DNA from: Neckera pumila
Lineage: Eukaryota; Streptophyta; Bryopsida; Hypnales; Neckeraceae
DNA length: 64,000 nt
NCBI GenBank assembly: GCA_963969595.1
Contig: OZ018412.1
Location: forward strand, 1,862,501-1,926,500
Reading direction: 5' to 3'
In this document: positions 55,571 to 64,000 of the stretch, piece by piece
Layout: every line of letters starts with the position of its first letter
Numbering within the stretch: the stretch's first letter is position 1
Notes under the pieces: model-generated
What the model saw: the letters and a program-made list of their open reading frames with translations, nothing else
Databases searched by the model: none
Told to the model about the DNA's origin: nothing
Made by a program: the position numbers and the translations under genes

Positions 55571-58561
55571 ATGGCCGCTGAGGGTGTTGCGGGTACTGAT
55601 GGGATGACTTCAAGAGGTGACCAGAAGAAAAAGGGTAAAGTGAAGGAGGTTGTACATGGGCTTCACTATGAGATTTTAGATGATTCTAACATCCTGGCGG
55701 AGAGCGGTTGGGAGGAAGAGGAAGCAGCATATTGGAACTTCCGATTGTGCAAGAAATATGTAAAAATGTACCACATCAACAAGTTGTGGCTTCGGAGTGC
55801 ACACGAACATCAAACGAAGGATTTTTGTGTTAAGCTGAAGACTTGCACAAGTCCGCACTTTGTCCATCGGTCGGATGAGGTGTGGAAGGCCCTATTTTCA
55901 GACAAGTCAATGAGTAAGGGGTACATAAACTACAGCCTGGCCTCCATGGTGTATGCATAACTCCAATTGGCGTGGAAGGTGGACTGGAGCACGTTTCCAA
56001 CGACAAAAAAGAATCTACTTTTGCTTCCTGCCGGCTAGACGGATATTCCCGATTTGTGGGTGAAGGAGGCTAAACCCGTTGAAGCAACAAAACTGAACAA
56101 TGCTTCCTTTGCAGTTGTGTACGGAAAGGAGGTCATACCTCCCACGACATTTTTTATATCTCCACCAAATGAAGTTACCAGCATGGGTGAACCAAGCATT
56201 GTTCCTAACAAATGGGACCTTGTGAAAGCATGTGGTGGCCCTTCTTCGTCAGGAAAAGAAGTCACTGAAGAACAATTAGCGAAGACCCATGTTAAAATTA
56301 CAAAGATTCTAGACAGTGGTGTTCTAGATCCCTTGAAATTTGTAGGTGTTTATCCAGGTGAAGTGGATACACCCGAAACGCCGCAAAGCCCAACACAAAG
56401 TCCGATCAATCAAGAGCAACCGTTAGGAACCAACGTGGAGCAGCCCAACAACCTGGACACGGAGCCTACCATGGGGGAAGATGAGGTGCAGAAGAAGTTT
56501 CCGCACGTTGCATTTCACTTGTCATCCATAAACGTGCCGGTAACGGAGGCAAATAAGGTTATGAAATATGCGCAGGGACTGGACGACTTCCTTTAGCTCG
56601 CTTCCAAGTGGAGAATATTTGAAAGACGGCGGATAGATTGTAGACAGCAGTCCAGCCCCACCGAGGCGGGCTCTAGCTATACGCCACCTCTACCAGCATG
56701 TAACTTGGGAGAAATGCCGGAAATTGCTTTGGCATTGTCATGTGGTGCAAACTAGCTCGTTGAACTTGGTCCAGTGATTACGGACCTCGCCAATGACATA
56801 GCAGCTGTTGCTCCTGAACTGGTGAAAGGTGCCCAGGATTTTTTGCATTTCACCGACCAAATAATGCCAGTTTTCAAGTCCGCAGTTGAATTAGAGGAAA
56901 ATTATGAGGATGTGCGAAGAGAGTGCGATGCCTTGGAACGGCAGGTGATAACTTTGAAGGATCAGAACAGAAGATTGAAGGCCCTATACAATGGAAGACA
57001 GTTTTCCCAGCCAACTCAAGAGAGCGATCAATTGTCTCTTCCTTTAGACAAGGGCAAAGGAGTTGATGCACCCGACACATTTACGATGCATAATGGTAAA
57101 GGGTGGGAGCAGCTGGAAAAAGAATTGGTGGAAGCAAATCATAGAAATGACGTTCTTCAGTCGAGGTTGGAACAATTGGAACGAGTGGAGGAGGTCATCA
57201 ATGAGTGCAGGCCTTAGAGCGGATCGGAGTTTCGATGGCTGGGATGGATACAACAACTCCAAGACAAACCCTTATTAGTATCCCGAGCAATGAATGGGCT
57301 TTTTAGACTTGCAAAGAATTTGGAACACGAATGCAAGATCGTGGAGGGCTTCTTGAAGAGGTTAAAGAACGAGTTGGAGCAACATCCATGGCGGTCTACA
57401 AAAATTACATCATGGGGAAACATGGAGGCTATGTTCGAGCAACTGAACCGCACAGAAAAGGGAGGGGAGAAAGACATCAATTGGGCCTTGGAACTAGAGG
57501 AGGGATGGGTCCCTTACCAAACACTCTCAGCATACATCAACAAGAAGGACAAGACACTGGTGCATGGCTTTGATGGAGGTCATGAAATGTTGAAGGGTGT
57601 TTGTGCTATTTGTCAAGAAAGTTTTGGCCCTGAAGGAGTTATAAGCATGGGCCAATGTCACCACACTTTCCACATCACCTGCATCATTACAACATCACAT
57701 TTTAGCTCGGCTTGTGCACAATGCCGTGCTCCTTTGAGCCCTAGGCTCTACAAATTGTTTGGTCTCCTAGAGGTTATGCCTCCCGGCCATGAATACAATA
57801 GATGGACCCTTCCACTAGACCAAGCGCCTTACAAATTTCAGAATTACCACTATTGGGATAAAACATTGAATTGGGATCCAACAGAACAGAGACATGCTTT
57901 ATATAATGAGTCAACTGTACCGGTGGATTCTTTCATGTGGATGATCCAAAACAGAGAGGTCGAGTTACGGGCCCGTTCAATTGAAGATCTTGAGGCTCGT
58001 GCATTGTTTTGTCGCAACATGGGAGGGCATTGGAGCGTGCAACGTGACAAATTCTTCTGCTTTCCAGAGAAGTAGGTGCAGAAAGGAAAAGATGACCAAT
58101 GGGTAGAGGTGGAGGCTTAAAAAGAATTCAGCAATCAATATGCGGCATATAACCATATTTTGATAGGTAGAGCCCTCTTCTTGTCGAAGTTGGAAGAAGT
58201 TGCAGAAGTTCGTTCTTTCGTAGACGTAGATGTGGAATCAAACATTGAAGACCATTTAGTAGAGGTGGCCGGGATGTTTGACAAGAGGATCGGCGACATC
58301 ATAGCTCAATGGAGAATGTTCCTATTGGAAGGAGAGACCCAAGGTACTGCATTGCAAATCAAAAGTGATGACGAAGTGGTGAACGAGTTGCTATTAAAGG
58401 TGGACTCTGCTTTAAGAGCTTTGAAGTTGAAGTCAGTGGATTTAGCTCCTAAACAAAACAAGAAACGGAAGGTGGAAGATGACGATGACTACACTCCGGA
58501 AGCAGCACGGCAATTTGCCGTTATTGATCGGCAGACCAAATCCATACTGTCATACGCGTAA
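55571..58561 (+). pseudogene. Coiled-coil / RING-H2 protein gene in one frame with seven in-frame stops
   Basis: From ATG 55571 one frame of 997 codons runs to TAA 58559-58561, interrupted by TAA 55958, TAG 56036, TAG 56594, TAG 56753, TAG 57215, TAG 58073 and TAA 58118 (codon starts), with no frameshift. The N-terminal third is unknown (WNFRLCKKYVKMYHI; VTEANKVMKYAQGL). Two coiled-coil stretches follow (LERQVITLKDQNRRLK; EQLEKELVEANHRND). The RING-H2 finger has Cys678-x2-Cys681-x14-Cys696-x-His698-x2-His701-x2-Cys704-x10-Cys715-x2-Cys718, all ligands present; such fingers usually recruit E2 enzymes for ubiquitin transfer. The C-terminus has a KQNKKRKVE nuclear-signal-like motif and an acidic run. 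Convergent with the gene at 59.65-61.7 kb. A decayed repeat-borne gene; each stop fits a former Gln codon. Confidence 0.7.
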
Positions 58562-59640
58562 TCTAGGCGTAAGTATCCTTAACACAAAAATGTGCCAAGA
58601 TAACACGAAATATCGTCCCAGGGAATTTCCGGATTCTATGTAGTATATTCTAGCTATCCGGCTTTTCTATCTTTCTTTCTTCTCACTTACTTACTCTTTT
58701 TCCGGCTTCTTTCACAATCCAGATTATAAACTATCCGGAATCCGGTTTATGTCTCTTCTTCCAATCCGGTTTTCTATACCTCTGTTTTACCTTCAGAGGG
58801 TCCACTAGTTGATCTTTGAAGGGGGTAGGGACTTCACCACCTTTGTTTTCCTATAATTCTAACAAACACAACAACAACACCCGAGTACTCAAAAGATTGC
58901 AGCAAGACGAGAAGATCCGGATCCTCACAGCTTCTGAATGGTAACTCCAAACAGCAAGTCACTCAGAAATACTTCACTCTCCCTTACTACAACGACAGAT
59001 CTCAGAGTCAAGAATAAGTATGGAGGTGTGATCTTTCTAGAGGTTAGATGGATTTCTAAGGTTGGCAGATCTTCCGGACAGGTGGGGACTTCCTCGGGCG
59101 GGCGCTTACCTCCGCACAGCTTGACAACTGGACTCGCTTTCCCGCTACTCTCAGATCCGGACTACTTTTGTAGTAATTTAAAGACACAATGCACAGCTCC
59201 TAAGTCAACAATCCAACAACATTACAATAGCACACTACCGACTTAGACCGTATTCTCCTAAATCTGGATTCCTCCTCACTCGTCCTTTCCTTCCAACACT
59301 CAGACCACTGGTCAACACAATCCGGATACACTGATAGAATGAAAATTGCATACCCGAAGGCTCTGATTTCGAAAAGGGAATGAAATACAATTGAATATCA
59401 ACTAGGAGGGAATGAGAAGCAACTAACTTGCCCGCCCTTAAAAATCCAAATCAAAACCAAAGTCAACACCCTAAAAACAACAAAGGGCAGCCCACAAACC
59501 AGGGCAACCTCACACACACACCAAGGAAATCCCGATTTAACCGAAAAGTCCTTATCCCTAAACTTCCGGAACCCGGGCCCACGCTAGGAATCCGGTTCCG
59601 GAACAAAACCAACTAAATTCTAATCCACCTCTACAAGTAG
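58562..59640. repeat. TCCGG-rich non-coding DNA, left side
   Basis: TCCGG (usually ATCCGG or TTCCGGA) occurs about 13 times, for example at 58628, 58657, 58699, 58733, 58741, 58764, 58915, 59073, 59155, 59320, 59567 and 59589. No gene. It borders the unknown gene at 59,652-61,696. Confidence 0.6.
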
Positions 59641-59651
59641 TCCCCTTTTAA

Positions 59652-61696
59652 CTACTTGGTCATCCGAGACTTCTTTGAACTCCCAGCTCCCTGTTTGGTT
59701 GTCGGTTTACCGGAACTCTTTCCTGGCGTCATCTTGGCAGCTCGAGGCGGATTCTGCCGGGTCGCAGGAGACGTCTCCTCCTCATCCATATCTTCCTTAG
59801 ACTCAGTAGCGGATTCAAACTCACCAGATTCGGAGTCTTCAATCTCTTGCTTCGCTGGCTTCTTACCTTCTGGCTTCCGCTTCTCCGACTTCCGGAATTT
59901 CAGTTGCTTCTCAGGTTCCACCATCTCGAGTTCTTCATCCAGATCTGAGAATTCGGCCTCCACTATTTCCGACCTCGTGTTTTGCCGGGTTTCCGGCTTG
60001 AATTCCGGTCTCGCCTCTGGAGCCGGATCTCCTAAATCGATCAATTGTGTCCCCCGTGCTGGTGACGCCTTTGACATGTGAGGGAATTTCTCTGGATGTT
60101 CCCTTGCCGGATTCATCGTCCCCATACCTTCTAAGAGATCTCTCCGAATTGGCAATCTCTGCCCAGATTTTCCGGATCCTGCCGGAGACTGTGATGAAGG
60201 ACTAAAAGTGCTTACAGTCCCCTACTTCTGGAAATGACCCGAGGAAGGTACCTAGGGCAACTTGAACAGAGACTTCAAGCCTGGATCTTCTTTTGTTCCG
60301 GAAGTTCCGGCTCCGTATTTGGCTGGCGACTCCATGAAGATATCCGGAAGTAGCCCAAACTCGTCCTTGGCCACATCCAGAGGACTCAGCAACTGCCGCA
60401 TCTCATCCAAAACCATATTCATCTTGGCCTCGTAATCACCCAGGACTTACAACACTTGGGATCCGGTAACAATGACGTCGTTTTTGAGTTTCTTCGTGTA
60501 AAGCGTGGACCGGATGACCAGATGTTCCGGTTGTTCGACCAACCCCTTCAAATCCCTGACGAGCTTCAGGGCATCTGTCTCCTTCTTCCGGGCTGAGATC
60601 GACTGTCCCTCCGTCCAATAGAACTTGTTCTTGTAGTGATCCCGTTCCCCCTTAAGTAGTGCGATCTCCTTGTCCTTCTCTTGGAGTAGTGCCGGATCAG
60701 GTCTCTTCCGGAGTTCATTAAAGATCTGATCCGTCTCAACATTTAACTCGCTAGCAACGCCCGTGATCACCCCTGCCATCTCAACGTGCATCTTTCGGCA
60801 CTACACAATCCATCGGGCTCCAGTCTCATAGAAGTCCGATACATCGGAAAGTTTCGGCGATGGTTGGGTCAGGGCCGGATTCGATTCCGGTACGTCCACA
60901 CTCATTCTTTGTGAGTCCGGATTGGTTACCTTATGCCGCTTCTTCTTCTTCAGAGGCTTCAGTTCCGGATCCTCCTCTTCTTCTTCTTCTTCTGCTTCTG
61001 CTCCTCCCGTCGGCTTCAACTCCTCCGTGAATCCGTACTTCAGGATCTGCATTCCGGTCTCATAAGCAACTTGTTCCAGCGGGGTCATGTAATCATAATG
61101 ATGATACATGTGGAACAAGTACGTGCTGAGCGGACTCTGCTTGGCCTTCTCGACAGCCCCCGCCATCTTCTTGACCTTCTGGTGGATTAGGGCTGCCCAG
61201 TTCACGACCCGGCCTTCGAGTGCTCCAAAAATCGTATTCGCCACTGTAACCGTAACTTTGGTTGGCTTTTCCGGATACACAATGGGAATCAGGAAATTCA
61301 GTAACCTTCTATGGCGCTCATTGATACAGTCACTAACGGAGAAACCCTCCTTGTGGTGCGGTGGTTTCTTGAACTTTCCTTCATGAAATTATCCATCCGG
61401 GTCGCGTTTCCAGATCCGGACTGCGTCAACCTGTAAGTTTCCGCCCACATCCCTTCCGTCCAAGATGACAACCGACCCCTAGGCGTCGGCTCGAATTGGT
61501 TCGGCGTCCCCAAAACTAACTCACGAAGAAAATCTTCACTCCTAACCGTCCAGGGTTGCCGGATGAACCTAATACACCCTAGTTTGGAGAGATCTTCCTC
61601 TAATTCTAAGCGTTCACCGGGATCAGACGAAATGATCGAGTACAAGAGTTTGACAGAAGGAACCATCTTCTGCCCCTGCGCCGATGTTTCTGCCAT
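59652..61696 (-). pseudogene. Repeat-borne gene of unknown function, four in-frame stops and one frameshift
   Basis: ATG 61694-61696 opens MAETSAQGQKMVPSVKLLYS, then FLRELVLGTPNQFEPTPRGR and MWAETYRL. A small indel near 61,380 moves coding to the frame reading HRRLLNFLIPIVYPEKPTKV and VANTIFGALEGRVVNWA. An acidic run, a basic KPLKKKKRHK motif, a coiled coil (LLQEKDKEIALLKGERDHYK) and a Lys/Glu/Pro-rich tail ending KKSRMTK follow. In-frame stops: TAG 60801, TAA 60447, TAG 60252 and TAG 60222 (lower coordinates); the frame ends at TAG 59652-59654. The PEKPT...NTIFGAL phrase reminds me of abundant repeat-encoded proteins of bryophytes, without a known function. Convergent with the RING gene. Confidence 0.55.
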
Positions 61697-61739
61697 TGAC
61701 CTACAATCCGGTGCAATCGGCACCCTCCTTTCCTTCTCT

Positions 61740-62090
61740 CCCTATCCGGTCTAACTCACCACTCTTTCACTCTTCTAAGAGAAAACGTGCTCCAAAACCT
61801 GCAAGCACACACCTCCTCGAGCGGAAGAAAGAGGGAGAAGAATGAGAAGATCGTCCGCTTAAGTACCCGGCCAGTGACCGACACCCGTTGGTTTGGTCAT
61901 TTAATGCGCCGCCATTTCCAAACGGATCCCTAGTTTTTGTAGGTTGGACCCCTAGTTCGTAGGTTGCCGGAATCCGGATCTCATTCCGGTTTCCGGATTC
62001 CGGAAAAAGGTCCGTTTCTTACTTCTTCTACAAGTTTTTGTAAGCCGGAACTTCCTGACTACCTAATTTCTACTAAATGTTCCGGTTCAC
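61740..62090. repeat. TCCGG-rich DNA, right side, and possible promoter of the unknown gene
   Basis: TCCGG or CCGGA words at about 61744, 61964-62005 (five in 42 bp), 62044 and 62080. On the minus strand 61,831-61,866 reads TACTTAAGCGGACGATCTTC then TCATTCTTCTCCC, a weaker match to the promoter-like block; it is about 170 bp before the ATG. Confidence 0.45.
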
Positions 62091-63091
62091 AGTTCCACTA
62101 CTACAAAATTTTGAAAATATTTACGGAATTGATCTTAAACTAATCCAGATTTCTCAATAATGACATTGCGTGTTCCCACACATACGACACTCGGGTGTCG
62201 AAAGTCCCGAGGCCGTGGCTCGCCGAGAAAGTCTGAGAAGCGCCACTAAAGGAGGGAATGCACCAACGAAGGGCCGTCTCGTATTTTGGAATAGAATACC
62301 ATTGATAGATTGAAATAGACATGGACATATAGGTCTATTACAAATTTACAATTATGGCACTCTATGGATAGTTGTTTGGATGCTAGGAGGAGTGAGTACT
62401 AGTAAATGACTATGCGTACGATATGTTTTGACTTTTGATTGGCTTCTAATATGTATGTATCTATGCTTTTTTTTATATATCTATATCTATATCTCTCTCT
62501 CTCTTTCTCTCTCTATTTACGTATGATACTTGTTGATGTCTTTTCAATATTTATTATTTTGGATTCCATATTATGGCAATTGTGATTTGTGCCAATTATC
62601 TTGGCTATGTAACAAGTATATCATTTAAACCTATGAGGATTTTGCTCCATTGGGAAATGGTGAGACTTCCTTTTCATTTGAACATGACCTTCTCAATTGT
62701 GTTGAAAAACAAACCTCATATTGTGATTAATTGGAACTTTGAATTGTATATGACTATGAAAATTCCAATGTGTGTTTAAGCGAAAAAAGACTATATAAAA
62801 GTTTAAAGTACGGCAAGCAGTACATTTAAATCCATGGCCAAAATGTAGTGCATTATCCATTTGTAAAAATTTCTGTCATTATGTGAATGAAGAAGGCCTT
62901 GCCCTATATTTTAGATAATGAATAATTCATTAGCCATAAAATAAGTGCATGTGGGTGTGGGGACAAGAAATGTAGAAGTTTTCAAATATGGTACGCGTAA
63001 CTCTGAAAATCAATGGCTACATTCAATTTGTTACGCATTTTCTATATTCCCTAAATGTCCAAGGACTTCCTTAAATTTTTGGGAGTTTACT
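62091..63091. other. AT-rich spacer with a CT/TA microsatellite
   Basis: Simple repeat TATCTATATC then CTCTCTCTCTTTCTC near 62,478-62,512. No gene recognised. Confidence 0.5.
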
Positions 63092-63510
63092 TTAACCCCT
63101 AAAAGCCTCTTGTCCCTTTGGGAGACAAAAGCGTTTTTGGGCAGGTACCTACGGGTTGAAATTTTGTCGTGATTTTTTGAAACTTTTTTGGTGGTAGATA
63201 AACTGATTAGCTTCATGGGAATATAATTTTTTTCACAATCGGTGCTCAAGAACAAAAGTTAGGACCAAATAAGCTCAAAACAAGGGATGGCAAGCAGCCC
63301 AAAAAATTTCTATATTTTTTTTTTTTAATTCTTTAGTATTTTTTTCTCCTAGATTATATTTTTGTCTAAAAAGCTTTGATTCATTTCATTTGAATTTGTT
63401 ATGAGAAAGTTATGGACATTCTTGTTTTCAGGGCAATCAAAGCATTTTTTTGAAACAAATAACTTGTAGGATTCATTTCTGAATGCAATTTTCCAAATTT
63501 TTGCAACCCT
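63092..63510. mobile_element. TTAA-family element, copy F, 3' part missing
   Basis: Begins TTAACCCCTAAAAGCC (63092) and follows the family order to about CAATTTTCCAAATTTTTGC (63,505), where it breaks into GGCGGACGG-type array 6. No coding frame. Confidence 0.65.
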
Positions 63511-63519
63511 AAACTGAAT

Positions 63520-64000
63520 AACCGACAGCGGATTGGCACCGGACGAATCCGACCACATCTGTCGTCCGCCGGCATGGGCCCCGTCTGCCACCTCTGGCCC
63601 CGTCTGCCAACGAAATTAGCGTCCGAAGCATCCGACCGCGTCTGCCGTCCGAAAACCTCTTCCCCGTCTGCCACCGTCGACCCCGTCCGCCACTGAAGTT
63701 GGCGTCCGAAGCGTCCGACCGCGTCTGCCGTCCAAAAACGTCTTCCCCGTCCGCCACCATCGACCTCATCCACCACCAGAGTTGGTGTCCGAAGCATCCG
63801 TCTGCTTCTGCCGTCCGAAATTGTCTTACCCATCTGCCAACGTTGCCCTCGTCCGCCACCGAAGTTAGCGTCCGAAGCGTCCGACCGCGTCTACCGTCCG
63901 AAAACGTCTTCCCCGTCCGCCATGGTTGGCCCTGTTCGACCGCAGTTATCATCCGCCAGCACCTGCTCGTCCGACGGGACTTGCCGACCGCGGCATCCGC
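63520..64000. repeat. GGCGGACGG array 6 (CCGTCCGCC orientation), runs off the window
   Basis: CCCGTCTGCCA, GCGTCCGAAGC, CCGACCGCGTCTGCCGTCCG and similar words in an approximately 110-bp higher-order repeat (the phrase GCGTCCGAAGC(A/G)TCCGACCG returns at about 63,618, 63,702 and 63,868). The long frames on the minus strand are repeat artefacts. Confidence 0.75.

Noticed and set aside
55571..58561. TAA and TAG read as glutamine (alternative nuclear genetic code)
   Set aside because: Every stop in this gene fits Gln, but other element genes also have TGA at Arg-like sites (46757, 46871, 31994), and the intact succinyl-CoA ligase ends with TAA at its family's normal C-terminus. Decay by C-to-T change explains all of this.

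Overview
This looks like nuclear DNA of a green plant on the streptophyte side, probably a bryophyte-grade genome with much repeat DNA; I cannot name the species. Evidence: a multi-exon importin-13-like gene whose exons read like the plant protein and whose 15 introns in the window are all GT-AG; a plant-type mitochondrial succinyl-CoA ligase alpha subunit; degenerate TTTAGGG-type telomere-like motifs; and a CACTA miniature element with the expected 3-bp target duplication. No rRNA, tRNA, CRISPR array or bacterial-style operon was seen.

Layout. 1-5.65 kb: minus-strand importin-beta/importin-13-like gene, 16 exons visible, 3' end beyond the window. 5.7-6.8 kb: its GC-rich 5' flank. 6.8-13.2 kb: AT-rich intergenic DNA with two TTAA-flanked inverted-repeat elements. 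13.24-14.23 kb: an intact single-exon succinyl-CoA ligase alpha gene. 14.2-24.4 kb: repeat-rich, with a long hairpin, a small TA-type foldback element, a CACTA miniature element, a motif-array element, a GGCGGACGG array and nested TTAA elements. 24.4-29.2 kb: two decayed minus-strand repeat-borne genes (one kinase-like). 30.1-37.5 kb: a decayed minus-strand spliced gene cluster (ParB-like GQHS-motif segment, charged/Pro-rich segment, FCP1-type HAD phosphatase-like segment) whose introns and flanks carry copies of a 19-21 bp palindrome. 38.4-43.6 kb: minisatellites and a 175-bp satellite. 45.5-49.1 kb: a dense array of the same palindrome followed by a decayed DUF7869/RNase H-like putative transposase. 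49.5-55.3 kb: a Myb/SANT-like fragment, more GGCGGACGG arrays, and two copies of one repeat unit, one carrying a 931-bp TTAA element and the other showing the empty site. 55.6-61.7 kb: two convergent decayed genes (coiled-coil/RING-H2, and an unknown acidic/basic protein) in DNA studded with TCCGGA motifs. 62.1-64 kb: a truncated TTAA element and a final array.

Only two genes look like living host genes, the importin and the succinyl-CoA ligase. The rest is element DNA. Three patterns stand out. (1) Different element families are marked by different short motifs repeated many times: the TCAGCGCGAGTCGCGCTGA palindrome, GGCGGACGG, and TCCGGA. (2) The decayed element genes stay in one frame over kilobases and are broken almost only by stop codons that one C-to-T change of CAG, CAA or CGA would create. 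(3) Several element genes share a promoter-like block (TATA motif, GGACG, TCATTTTCTTCAC) about 170-270 bp before the start codon.
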